Assembly: GCA_964499985.1 (NCBI GenBank)
Contig: CAZCMX010000007.1
Coordinates: forward strand, 1 to 54,534
Length of the DNA: 54,534 nt
Direction: 5' to 3'
DNA from: UBA5734 sp964499985
GTDB taxonomy: Bacteria > Bacillota > Clostridia > Saccharofermentanales > UBA5734
Every line of letters starts with the position of its first letter. The stretch's first letter is position 1. Below the pieces are notes generated by a model, which had not been told where the DNA came from, did no database searches, and was given only the letters and a program-made list of their open reading frames with translations. Positions 42,903-53,223 of this stretch are shown here, piece after piece. A program made the position numbers and the translations under genes.

Positions 42903-43393
42903 GCATGGACAGAGAAGTCATCCAGGCTGACCCAGGCGAGGCCGGGACTGTCAGAATCCGGCCGGCCCTGCTTGAGGATCTGCCTGACCTGGTCAAGCTG
43001 GAACAAGCCTGCTTTGCCATCCCCTGGACTCGCGAGTCCTTGCGCGCTGACTTGGAGAATCCAGCCATTGCCCACTATTGGGTGGCCGAAACGCCCCGGC
43101 AGGGGATTGTCGGCTATGTCGCCTGCTATCGAGCTCTAGATACCGCCCAGATCAATAATCTGGCCGTCTTGCCCGCTTGCCGCCACCAGGGAATCGGCCA
43201 GGCCTTGCTCGAGGCCTTGCTGGCCTGGGCTACCGAGCACCGGATCGGAACGCTTGATCTGGAGGTGAGGCCCAGCAATGCCGCAGCGATCCATCTGTAC
43301 CAGAAAATGGGCTTTATCCAGGTGGGGGTGCGACGGGCATATTATGCAGATAACAACGAAGATGCCAACATAATGCTTAAAAATTTATCGTAA
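42899..43393 (+). CDS. rimI: Ribosomal-protein-S18-alanine N-acetyltransferase RimI
   Basis: 164 aa GNAT acetyltransferase. Motifs: ITRP-like VRIRPALLEDLPDLVKLE, CFAIPWTRESLRADL, NNLAVLPACRHQGIGQALLE (acetyl-CoA pyrophosphate loop) and LEVRPSNAAAIHLYQKMGF, which are characteristic of RimI. It follows tsaB with a 4-bp overlap, the usual tsaE-tsaB-rimI order. Some 20 N-terminal residues are extra. Confidence 0.93.
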   Translation: MSMDREVIQADPGEAGTVRIRPALLEDLPDLVKLEQACFAIPWTRESLRADLENPAIAHYWVAETPRQGIVGYVACYRALDTAQINNLAVLPACRHQGIGQALLEALLAWATEHRIGTLDLEVRPSNAAAIHLYQKMGFIQVGVRRAYYADNNEDANIMLKNLS

Positions 43394-43408
43394 GTTGAAA
43401 GAGTATAT

Positions 43409-43421
43409 GTTCAATATGAAC
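43409..43421. promoter_or_regulatory. Perfect 13-bp palindrome upstream of the Crh-like gene
   Basis: GTTCA-ATA-TGAAC, perfect in both arms, 27 bp upstream of the -35. A plausible operator for the HPr-like/uvrC operon. It does not fit the Gram-positive LexA box, which has GAAC before GTTC. Confidence 0.35.
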
Positions 43422-43447
43422 AAAAACAGCTTCCCAATTCGGTCATA

Positions 43448-43477
43448 TTGACAAAAGATCGACACAAACCCTATACT
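43448..43477 (+). promoter_or_regulatory. Promoter of the Crh-like/uvrC operon
   Basis: Perfect TTGACA (43448-43453), 18-bp spacer, TATACT (43472-43477). Directly after the expected start (about 43484) comes a CCGC-AAT-GCGG mini-hairpin with T7 (43493-43509), then the SD at 43524. Confidence 0.8.
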
Positions 43478-43538
43478 TACGCTAAGATTTGCCGCAATGC
43501 GGTTTTTTTGTCCCGGACCATCAGGAGGAGGAACTCGA

Positions 43539-43799
43539 ATGGTTAGTAAAACGGTTCAATTCAACTGCGACGATGCCTTGCAGATGAAAGCAGTCGCTGT
43601 CCTGATCCAGAAAGCATCCACATTCCGTTCTAGCGTCTATCTGGCCAAAGGCGAACGCCGTGCCAATGCCAAGAGCTTGCTGGGAGTGATGTCACTGGGT
43701 GTCGAAAATGCCATGGAAATCCGCGTCTCTGCCGAAGGCAGCGATGAAGTCGAAGCCCTCGAGGCCATCAGTTCGTACCTGAGCAATCCTGAATTCTAA
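43539..43799 (+). CDS. HPr-like protein with Gln15 and Ser46 (Crh-like)
   Basis: 86 aa with the HPr fold pattern from end to end: KTVQFNCDDALQMKAVAVLI, FRSSVYLAKGERRANAKSLL, GVMSLGVENAMEIRVSAEGS, DEVEALEAISSYL. At position 15, where HPr has the phosphorylated His, there is Gln, while S46 in AKSLLGVMSLG is kept. This is exactly the combination in Bacillus Crh, which cannot carry PTS phosphate but, as Ser46-P, serves as a corepressor for CcpA. R17 is Lys and P18 is Ala, so PTS transfer is doubly unlikely. Start ATG 43539 follows AGGAGGAGG. It precedes uvrC by 25 bp. The function as a CcpA partner is inference; a separate origin from Bacillus Crh is possible. Confidence 0.85.
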   Translation: MVSKTVQFNCDDALQMKAVAVLIQKASTFRSSVYLAKGERRANAKSLLGVMSLGVENAMEIRVSAEGSDEVEALEAISSYLSNPEF

Positions 43800-43824
43800 A
43801 GCCCTTGAGGTAATTGCCGAACCG

Positions 43825-45708
43825 ATGATCCAAGAACCAGAACTCAATCTGCAGCCGGTTGATGCCCGGCTGGACCTCGTACCAACGAACCCGGGTGTTT
43901 ACCTGATGAAGGACGCTTCGGGTTCTATTATTTATGTCGGCAAGGCGATCAATCTCAGGAACCGTCTGCGCAGCTACTTCACCGCCAATCCCCAGGGCAA
44001 TGCCAAGGTCCTGGCCATGATTTCCCATATCGCGGATTTCTCCTTCATCGTGACCAGCAGCGAACTGGAAGCCTTGCTGCTGGAAGCCACCCTGATCAAG
44101 AAACATCAGCCGCACTACAATATCCTGCTGCGCGATGACAAGGGCTACCCTTATATCCGTATCACCATGAATGAGCTCTATCCCCGGATCGTCAAGGCAT
44201 TCCGGGTCGGTGCGGACAAACTTGAAGGCGCCCGCTATTATGGCCCCTACCTCGGCGGCGACCTGTTCCGGGCCCTCGCCGTCCTCAGGACCATTTTCCC
44301 GACCAAAACCTGCAAGCGGGTCTTCCCCCGCGATATCGGCAAGGAAAGGCCTTGTCTGAACTACTATATTGGCCGCTGCATCGGCCCCTGCCGCGGCGAT
44401 GTGCCCGCCGAAAGCTATCGCGCCATCATGGAATCGATTTGCCAGTTCCTCGAAGGCAAGTACAGTCCGATCCTGCTTGACATGCGCCAGAAAATGGAAG
44501 CGGCAGCCGAATCTCTCCGGTTTGAGGAAGCCAGTCTGTGGCGCGACCGCATCGCAGCCCTGGAACGCCTGATGGAAAATCAGCTGGCCGTTTCCAGCCA
44601 TGACAGTGACCGTGATGTGATAGGCATCGCCAGGAATGGCAATGAAACCTGCATTTTGAAGCTGGAAATCCGCGAAGGCCGGATGGTCTCCTCAGCCTCC
44701 TTCTTCTTTCCAGAGGAACAGGATGAGGATCCGGAGCTTCTGGCCGCTTTCCTGCTCCAGTACTATCCCGATGCCGCCCGGATCCCGGGCGAGATCCTCC
44801 TGGCAAAAGAGCCGGCCGGCCGGGCTGGCCTGGAGGAATACCTGAAAACCTTGCGCAAGGGGCGCTGCCAGCTGCAGGTGCCCAAACGCGGTGATGCCCA
44901 TAAATTGATTGAGCTGGCCAATGAGAATGCCGCCCAGTCCCTGCGCCGCCATACGATGCTGGGTGGCCATGGCCAGACGGCTTTGCAGGAGGCTGTCCGC
45001 GAGCTGGCCCAGGCCACGGGGGCTGGCTCTGGCATTCACCGGATCGAGGCCATCGACATTTCCCATACGGGCAGCCAGGATATGGCGGCCAGTCTGGTGG
45101 TTTTCCTGGATGGCAAACCGCAGAACCAGCAGTATCGCCAGTTCAAAATCAAGACCCTCGAAGCCCCCGATGACTATGCGGCAATCCGCGAGGTGCTGCG
45201 CCGCCGCCTGGCCCGTCTCGATGACGAGCCGTTTGGCAGCCGGCCTGACCTGATCCTGGTCGACGGCGGCATCGGCCAGGTCAATGCCGCTTTGACGGTT
45301 CTTGCCGAGTTCAGGCTGGCCATCCCGGTGGCTGGCATGGTCAAGGATGAGCGGCATCGCACGCGCGGCCTGGCTTTGCCTGGCGGGGAAATCCTCGAGC
45401 TGCGCCAGCGCCTTGAACAGCAGGATGCCCAGAGCATGGGCCTTTTGCGTCTCCTGACGGCGATCCAGGACGAAGCCCACCGCTTTGCCCGCAAATTGAA
45501 CCAGTCGATGGCCAGGAAACGGACCATCCGGATGTCCCTGGAAAATATCCCGGGCGTTGGGCCGGCCAAGCGGCGCCTCCTGCTCAAGCATTTCCTGACG
45601 ATCAAGGCGGTCAGCGAAGCGACCCTGCCTGATCTGATGGCGGTCAAGGGACTGGGCACATCGGTAGCCGAGGCTGTTCACCGTCACTTTCACGCGGAGG
45701 CCACCTGA
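43825..45708 (+). CDS. uvrC: Excinuclease ABC subunit C
   Basis: 627 aa. UvrC makes both incisions in nucleotide excision repair. N-terminal GIY-YIG nuclease (PGVYLMKDASGSIIYVGKA, LRNRLRSYF), Cys-rich RPCLNYYIGRCIGPC, UvrB-binding UVR helix near 205-240 (SLRFEEASLWRDRIAALE), RNase H-like C-terminal nuclease (IEAIDISHTGSQDM, ILVDGGIGQVNAA, GMVKDERHRTRGL) and terminal helix-hairpin-helix pair (ENIPGVGPAKRRLLLKHF, VKGLGTSVAEAVHRHF). All domains are present. The ATG has a distant GAGG; translation may be partly coupled to the HPr-like gene. Confidence 0.97.
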   Translation: MIQEPELNLQPVDARLDLVPTNPGVYLMKDASGSIIYVGKAINLRNRLRSYFTANPQGNAKVLAMISHIADFSFIVTSSELEALLLEATLIKKHQPHYNILLRDDKGYPYIRITMNELYPRIVKAFRVGADKLEGARYYGPYLGGDLFRALAVLRTIFPTKTCKRVFPRDIGKERPCLNYYIGRCIGPCRGDVPAESYRAIMESICQFLEGKYSPILLDMRQKMEAAAESLRFEEASLWRDRIAALERLMENQLAVSSHDSDRDVIGIARNGNETCILKLEIREGRMVSSASFFFPEEQDEDPELLAAFLLQYYPDAARIPGEILLAKEPAGRAGLEEYLKTLRKGRCQLQVPKRGDAHKLIELANENAAQSLRRHTMLGGHGQTALQEAVRELAQATGAGSGIHRIEAIDISHTGSQDMAASLVVFLDGKPQNQQYRQFKIKTLEAPDDYAAIREVLRRRLARLDDEPFGSRPDLILVDGGIGQVNAALTVLAEFRLAIPVAGMVKDERHRTRGLALPGGEILELRQRLEQQDAQSMGLLRLLTAIQDEAHRFARKLNQSMARKRTIRMSLENIPGVGPAKRRLLLKHFLTIKAVSEATLPDLMAVKGLGTSVAEAVHRHFHAEAT

Positions 45709-45710
45709 GC

Positions 45711-46421
45711 ATGGCATTGTTTGTCTTGTCAGATCCACATCTGGCCAATGGCGTGGACAAACCGATGGCGGTCTTTGGCTCCCATTGGCATAACCATACC
45801 GAGCGCATCCGGGATAACTGGCTGGCGACGGTGGCTCCCACTGACACGGTGGTTTTGCCGGGCGATATCTCCTGGGCCCTGACCTTGCCAGAAGCCTTGC
45901 CCGACCTCCAGTTCCTGCATGAGCTGCCGGGGACCAAGATCCTGTCGCGCGGCAATCATGACTATTGGTGGACCTCACTGGCGAAGCTGGAAAAGCTCTG
46001 CCAGGCGCATGGCCTTTTGAGCCTGCGCTTCATGCGCAACAATGCCCTGGTTGTGGAGGACTCGGTCAGGATCTGCGGCAGCCGTGGCTGGATCTTGCCG
46101 GATGACCCGGTCTTTTCCAGGGATGATGCCAAGATCTATGCCCGGGAAATCGGCCGGCTCCGCCTGTCGCTTCTGGCTGCGGCAGACCTTGACTGCCCGG
46201 GCTGTGAGTTGATTGCCTTTTTGCATTACCCCCCGTTTGCCCGCGACCGCAAGCCCACCGAGCTGACCCGGCTCTTAACTGAGTTTAATGTCTCGCGCTG
46301 CTATTTCGGACATATCCATGCGCCGGTTCCTGCCTACCAGACGCCGGAATTCCTGCTTGAGGGGGTCCGCTACACCCTCGCATCGGCAGACAGACTTTCC
46401 TTCAAACCGCTGCGGCTCTAG
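45711..46421 (+). CDS. Calcineurin-like metallophosphoesterase
   Basis: 236 aa. The five metal-binding blocks of the superfamily are present: FVLSDPHLAN, VVLPGDISWA, ILSRGNHDYWW, LIAFLHYPPF and CYFGHIHAP. GDISWA and GNHDYWW are typical of a small Firmicutes group annotated only as phosphohydrolase. Substrate unknown. It starts 2 bp after the uvrC stop with GGAGG upstream, so is co-transcribed. Confidence 0.9.
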   Translation: MALFVLSDPHLANGVDKPMAVFGSHWHNHTERIRDNWLATVAPTDTVVLPGDISWALTLPEALPDLQFLHELPGTKILSRGNHDYWWTSLAKLEKLCQAHGLLSLRFMRNNALVVEDSVRICGSRGWILPDDPVFSRDDAKIYAREIGRLRLSLLAAADLDCPGCELIAFLHYPPFARDRKPTELTRLLTEFNVSRCYFGHIHAPVPAYQTPEFLLEGVRYTLASADRLSFKPLRL

Positions 46422-46442
46422 GGTTTCAGCCGATTTCGCCAG

Positions 46443-46471
46443 TTGCGCGAAAATCAGGTCCGGTATATAAT
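46443..46471 (+). promoter_or_regulatory. Promoter of yicC-remA-gmk-rpoZ-glyS
   Basis: TTGCGC (46443-46448), 17-bp spacer, perfect TATAAT (46466-46471); 52 bp before the ATG. Confidence 0.75.
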
Positions 46472-46522
46472 CGAAAAGCTTGCCTGACAGGTGAGGCAAA
46501 TCCGCAGATATTGAGGTGAATA

Positions 46523-47410
46523 ATGGCCTACAGTATGACCGGTTACGGTCGTGGGGAAACGATCCAGGACGACCGGCGGGTGACCGTTGAGATCAAATCG
46601 ATCAACAATCGCTTCTGCGATATCCAGGTCCGCCAGAGCCGGGTCCTCCAGCCCCTGGAAACCCGGACCCGTGACCTGATCGGACGCCGTCTGTCCCGGG
46701 GCAAGATCGATGTGTCGATCAATTTCGAGGACAATAGCGACACCGCCTATCGTGTCCATTGCGATCTGGGCCTGGCCAAGGCCTATGCCCAGGCGCTCCG
46801 CCAGATCAGCGAGTCGCTCTCCAGCACCGAAGCCATTTCGACGAGCCAGATTGCCCGGTTCAACGATGTCTTGCGGGTCGAATCGGCCCAGATCGAGCCG
46901 GAAGCCATCTGGGCTTTGCTGGAAAAGGCCCTTGACCAGGCCCTCGGCAATCTGATGGCCATGCGTGAGCAGGAGGGAGGAAAGCTCGTTGCCGATATCC
47001 AGGGCAAGGCTGCGCGCTTACTCGAACTCAAGGAAAAAGTCGCCGTCCGGGCGCCGCAGGTCCCCGCCGAATACCGCCAGCGCCTGGCAGAGCGGGTAGA
47101 CTCGCTGCTCAATGACCAGGCTAAGAAGTTCTATGATGAGCAGCGTCTGGCGGCCGAGGTCCTTTTGTTTGCGGACAAGTGTGCCATCGATGAAGAGCTG
47201 GTTCGCCTCGACAGCCATTTGCACCAGCTGGCGTCGATTCTGGCAGAATCCGGTGCGATCGGCAAGAAGCTGGATTTCCTGCTCCAGGAGATCAACCGCG
47301 AAATCAATACCATCGGCTCGAAGGCCAATGACCTGGAGCTGGTGCAGCAGGTGGTCGAGATGAAAAGCGAGCTCGAGAAAATCCGTGAACAGATCCAGAA
47401 CATCGAGTGA
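46523..47410 (+). CDS. YicC/YloC-family endoribonuclease
   Basis: 295 aa. Family start MAYSMTGYGRGE, then VEIKSINNRFCDIQVRQSR, SRGKIDVSINFED, and the C-terminal DUF1732 block (EVLLFADKCAIDEELVRLDS, HLHQLASILAESGAIGKKLD, FLLQEINREINTIGSKAND). YicC proteins are RNases linked to small-RNA decay; the Bacillus homologue YloC is in the same position ahead of remA and gmk. GAGGTGA precedes the ATG. Confidence 0.95.
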   Translation: MAYSMTGYGRGETIQDDRRVTVEIKSINNRFCDIQVRQSRVLQPLETRTRDLIGRRLSRGKIDVSINFEDNSDTAYRVHCDLGLAKAYAQALRQISESLSSTEAISTSQIARFNDVLRVESAQIEPEAIWALLEKALDQALGNLMAMREQEGGKLVADIQGKAARLLELKEKVAVRAPQVPAEYRQRLAERVDSLLNDQAKKFYDEQRLAAEVLLFADKCAIDEELVRLDSHLHQLASILAESGAIGKKLDFLLQEINREINTIGSKANDLELVQQVVEMKSELEKIREQIQNIE

Positions 47411-47427
47411 CCCCACAAGGAGACCGC

Positions 47428-47682
47428 ATGGACCAGCCTGTATTCGTTAAAATTGGATTTTCCAATCTGGTCGCCCTGAGCCGGATCATTGCAGTTGTCA
47501 ATCCGGACAGCTCGCCGGTCAAGCGCCTGATCCAGGATGCCCGCGACCGCTCGGTCCTGATCGATGCCACGTCCGGCCGCAAGACCCGTTCAGTTCTGGT
47601 CATGGATAGTGATCATCTGGTCTTGTCCGCTCTCTCGGTCGAGGATATCGAAAAAGCCATGCAGGAGGAAACCCATGAGTGA
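47428..47682 (+). CDS. remA: Extracellular matrix regulatory protein RemA (DUF370)
   Basis: 84 aa, matching RemA/YlzA: FVKIGFSNLVALSRIIAVVN, SSPVKRLIQDARDRSVLIDA, TSGRKTRSVLVMDSDHLVLSA. In Bacillus it is a ring-forming DNA-binding activator of matrix and osmoprotection genes. ATG 47428 follows AAGGAGA; a start at 47407 overlapping yicC is less likely. Its stop overlaps the gmk start by 8 bp. Confidence 0.94.
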   Translation: MDQPVFVKIGFSNLVALSRIIAVVNPDSSPVKRLIQDARDRSVLIDATSGRKTRSVLVMDSDHLVLSALSVEDIEKAMQEETHE

Positions 47683-48295
47683 AATGCCCAGGCAGCGCGG
47701 ACTGCTGTTCTGCCTCTCTGGTCCTTCGGGAGTCGGCAAGGGCACCGTCATTGCCGAGGTCAGGCGGCGCCGGCCGCAGGTCGCCCATTCCATTTCCATC
47801 ACCACCCGTCCACCCAGACCGGGTGAGATCGAAGGGGTGCACTATTATTTCCGGTCACCCGAGCAATTCCACCAGCTGCTGGTCGACGGAGAGATCCTCG
47901 AGCACGACAATTACTGCGGCAATTACTACGGCACGCCACGCACCCCACTCGAGGCCATGCGCGATGAGGGGCGTGACGTTCTGATGGACATTACGGTACC
48001 GGGTTCGCTGGCTGTGATGGAAAACCATACGGATGTCGTCATGATGTTCCTGATGCCGCCGACCCTGACCGAGTTGAAGAACCGCCTGACCAAACGCGGC
48101 ACCGAGAATGAATCTGTCGTGGAACAACGGTTGCTCAAAGGCCGGATCGAGATCAACAAAGCCAACCTGTTCAACTATGTTGTCATCAATGATGAACTGA
48201 CCGCTACCGTCGATCGCATCCTGGCGATCATGGATGCCGAACACTGCCGCTATGATCGACTCAAAGGACTCGAAGCCTTTGTCCTCAGCCACTGA
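47675..48295 (+). CDS. gmk: Guanylate kinase
   Basis: 206 aa. Phosphorylates GMP to GDP. P-loop FCLSGPSGVGKGTVI, the GMP-binding SISITTRPPRPGEIEGVHYYF, GNYYGTPRTPLE, DVLMDITVPGSLAV and the lid RGTENES are all present (consensus RLxxRGTE). LMDITVPG replaces the more usual LDIDVQG. ATG 47675 with AGGAGGA upstream. Confidence 0.96.
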   Translation: MSEMPRQRGLLFCLSGPSGVGKGTVIAEVRRRRPQVAHSISITTRPPRPGEIEGVHYYFRSPEQFHQLLVDGEILEHDNYCGNYYGTPRTPLEAMRDEGRDVLMDITVPGSLAVMENHTDVVMMFLMPPTLTELKNRLTKRGTENESVVEQRLLKGRIEINKANLFNYVVINDELTATVDRILAIMDAEHCRYDRLKGLEAFVLSH

Positions 48296-48331
48296 AGTAA
48301 TACCTGGTTCACTTTAAAGGAGGAACTGAAT

Positions 48332-48781
48332 ATGCTCGTCAAACCCCCGATGGAAAAACTGCTCCAAAAGGCGGACAACCGCTATACCCTCGCGATCCTG
48401 GTCGCCAAGCGCGCCCGCCAGCTGGTCGACGGCGCCCAGCCTCTGACGGACTCTGATTCACCCAATCTGGTCACCCTGGCCTGTGAAGAATTGGCCGAAG
48501 ATGTTGTCCGGCTCGTCCACGGCCATGTGAATCCCATCATTCCTCTGCGCCCCGAGATCGAAGCCGCCCGCCTGGCCGCCCGCAATGCTGCCCTCAATGC
48601 CAGCTCAGCCGAAGCCATCCGGGAAGAGCTGGACCAGATTGCTGGCAGCACCGGTGAAGATTTTGACGAAAGCGATGCCCGGATCATCGTGGATGAAATC
48701 GAGAAAAACATCGAAGCCCAAACCGCAGCAGAAACGACCGAGTCACAGGTGAACGCTGACTTGGCTGAAACGGAGGACTGA
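48332..48781 (+). CDS. rpoZ: RNA polymerase omega subunit with a long acidic tail
   Basis: 149 aa. Residues 1-75 are the omega fold: PPMEKLLQKADNRYTLAILV, AKRARQLVDGA, LVTLACEELAEDVVRL. Typical Firmicutes omega ends near 70-90 residues; here about 65 more follow, Ala/Glu-rich and acidic (EAIREELDQIAGSTGEDFDE, ending AETED). The position between gmk and the next housekeeping gene is standard. AAAGGAGGA precedes the ATG. Confidence 0.93.
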   Translation: MLVKPPMEKLLQKADNRYTLAILVAKRARQLVDGAQPLTDSDSPNLVTLACEELAEDVVRLVHGHVNPIIPLRPEIEAARLAARNAALNASSAEAIREELDQIAGSTGEDFDESDARIIVDEIEKNIEAQTAAETTESQVNADLAETED

Positions 48782-48785
48782 CATC

Positions 48786-50174
48786 GTGCTTGCGACAGAA
48801 AAAACCATGGAGAAAATCGTCGCCCTGGCCAAGAACCGCGGATTTGTTTTTCCCGGCTCGGAAATCTATGGCGGCCTGGCCAATTCCTGGGACTATGGCC
48901 CGCTGGGCGTCCTGTTGAAAAACAATGTCAAGTCGGCCTGGTGGCAGAAATTCGTCCAGGAAAACCCGTACAATGTCGGCGTCGACTGCGCGATCCTGAT
49001 GAATCCCCAAGCCTGGGTTGCCTCTGGCCATGTTGGCGGTTTTTCTGACCCCCTGATCGACTGCAAGCAGTGCAAGAGCCGCCATCGTGCGGACAAGCTG
49101 ATCGAGGATTTCAACCAGGCCCAGGGCATCGACCAGCCGGTAGATGGCTGGAATGATGAACAACTCGTCAGCTATATCCGGGACAAAGAGGTCGCCTGCC
49201 CCGTTTGTGGTGCGAAGAACTTCACCGATGTGCGCAAGTTCAACCTGATGTTCAAGACCTTCCAGGGCGTGACCGAGGACAGCAGCACCCAGCTCTATCT
49301 GCGCCCGGAAACCGCCCAGGGCATTTTCGTCAATTTCAAGAATGTCCAGCGCACCACCCGGCGCAAGATCCCGTTCGGCATCTGCCAGATCGGCAAATCC
49401 TTCCGCAATGAAATCACCCCCGGCAATTTCACCTTCCGGACCCGCGAATTCGAACAGATGGAGCTGGAATTTTTCTGCGAACCGGGCACCGATCTGGAAT
49501 GGTTCGAGTACTGGCGCGCATTCTGCTACCAGTGGCTGGTGGACTTCGGCCTCAAGCCGGAGGAAATCCGCACCCGCGACCATGCCAAGGAAGAGCTGGC
49601 CTTCTACTCCAAGGCCACGACCGACTTCGAATTCCTTTTCCCCTTCGGCTGGGGTGAGCTTTGGGGGGTTGCCGACCGCACCGACTATGACCTCAAGCAG
49701 CATATCGAACATGCTCGTGAGGACCTGTCCTACTTCGATCCGGCCACCAACCAGAAATATATCCCCTATGTCATCGAGCCGTCCCTGGGTGCCGACCGGG
49801 TTGCCCTGGCTTTCCTCTGCTCGGCTTATGACGAGGAAGAAATCGCCCCGGGCGATATCCGCACCGTCTTGCGCTTTGCGCCCGCCCTGGCCCCGGTCAA
49901 AGTTGCCGTTCTGCCTCTGTCCGCCAAGCTGTCCGAGGCTGCCGAACCGATTTATCACCAGCTGTCGAAAAAGTTCTTCTGCGAATTTGACGACCGCCAG
50001 TCGATCGGCAAGCGCTATCGGCGCCAGGATGAAATCGGCACCCCGTATTGCGTGACCTTTGACTTCGATTCCCTGGAAGACCAGAGTGTGACGATCCGCG
50101 AACGCGATTCCATGCAGCAGGTCCGGGTAAAAATCGACGAACTGGACACCTGGTTTGCCGGCAAGTTCAACTAA
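48786..50174 (+). CDS. glyS: Glycyl-tRNA synthetase, single-chain dimeric type
   Basis: 462 aa class II synthetase of the alpha2 (eukaryote/archaea-like) type common in Gram-positives. Motifs: RGFVFPGSEIYGGLANSWDY, GPLGVLLKNNVKSAWW, a zinc-like CKQCKSRHRADK...CPVCGAKNF, motif 2 FGICQIGKSFRNEITPGNFT, FRTREFEQMELEFFC and motif 3 EPSLGADRVALAFLCSAYDE; an anticodon-binding domain follows. The start is GTG 48786 with GGAGG 9 nt upstream, 4 bp after the rpoZ stop. Confidence 0.97.
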   Translation: MLATEKTMEKIVALAKNRGFVFPGSEIYGGLANSWDYGPLGVLLKNNVKSAWWQKFVQENPYNVGVDCAILMNPQAWVASGHVGGFSDPLIDCKQCKSRHRADKLIEDFNQAQGIDQPVDGWNDEQLVSYIRDKEVACPVCGAKNFTDVRKFNLMFKTFQGVTEDSSTQLYLRPETAQGIFVNFKNVQRTTRRKIPFGICQIGKSFRNEITPGNFTFRTREFEQMELEFFCEPGTDLEWFEYWRAFCYQWLVDFGLKPEEIRTRDHAKEELAFYSKATTDFEFLFPFGWGELWGVADRTDYDLKQHIEHAREDLSYFDPATNQKYIPYVIEPSLGADRVALAFLCSAYDEEEIAPGDIRTVLRFAPALAPVKVAVLPLSAKLSEAAEPIYHQLSKKFFCEFDDRQSIGKRYRRQDEIGTPYCVTFDFDSLEDQSVTIRERDSMQQVRVKIDELDTWFAGKFN

Positions 50175-50207
50175 CCTGAGCATCAGTCGTAATGATGGTT
50201 TAATCTT

Positions 50208-50258
50208 GGCTCCGGGCTGGTCATGGATGCTTCCATTTCCAGCCCGGGGCCTTTTTTT
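50208..50258 (+). terminator. Terminator of the yicC-glyS operon
   Basis: 13-bp stem GGCTCCGGGCTGG / CCAGCCCGGGGCC (one mismatch-like pair) with T7, 34 bp after the glyS stop. Confidence 0.92.
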
Positions 50259-50354
50259 GATCGATCCTGCCAGACCGCCTTGCCGCTCCGGCTCCCGCTA
50301 TTTCCAGGACCTGCCAGATTTTGTTTTTTCTGCCAAAAATAACAACTTGATTGG

Positions 50355-50381
50355 TTGCAAGCTTTGGTAAAGTGCTATACT
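50355..50381 (+). promoter_or_regulatory. Promoter of ppdK
   Basis: TTGCAA (50355-50360) and TATACT (50376-50381) with a short 15-bp spacer but a TG extension before the -10 (TGCTATACT). Leader about 85 nt. Confidence 0.6.
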
Positions 50382-50472
50382 ACTACCGCTAGCTTGCGCA
50401 AAAACTTGCCAGCGCATTGCAGAACGGCCTGCCGGTGCATGATTCGGCAGATGACAAGGAGGAAAGATACAC

Positions 50473-53112
<2,640 letters not shown>

Positions 53113-53145
53113 GCCCGACTCGATCCTGCCTGTTATCAAGACCTG

Positions 53146-53177
53146 AAAAGGGAGCCACGACAGTGGCTCCCTTTTTT
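53146..53177 (+). terminator. Terminator of ppdK
   Basis: Perfect stem AAAAGGGAGCCAC / GTGGCTCCCTTTT with a 4-nt loop and T6; the A-run makes it usable from the other strand for the converging AraC gene. Confidence 0.92.
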
Positions 53178-53223
53178 GCTCTATTGCCGGAGCAGCAATC
53201 CCGATGATTCCTGAAAAAAGGGG

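Noticed and set aside
43409..43421. LexA (SOS) box upstream of uvrC
   Set aside because: The Gram-positive box needs GAAC-N4-GTTC; here the halves are in the reverse order (GTTC then GAAC).
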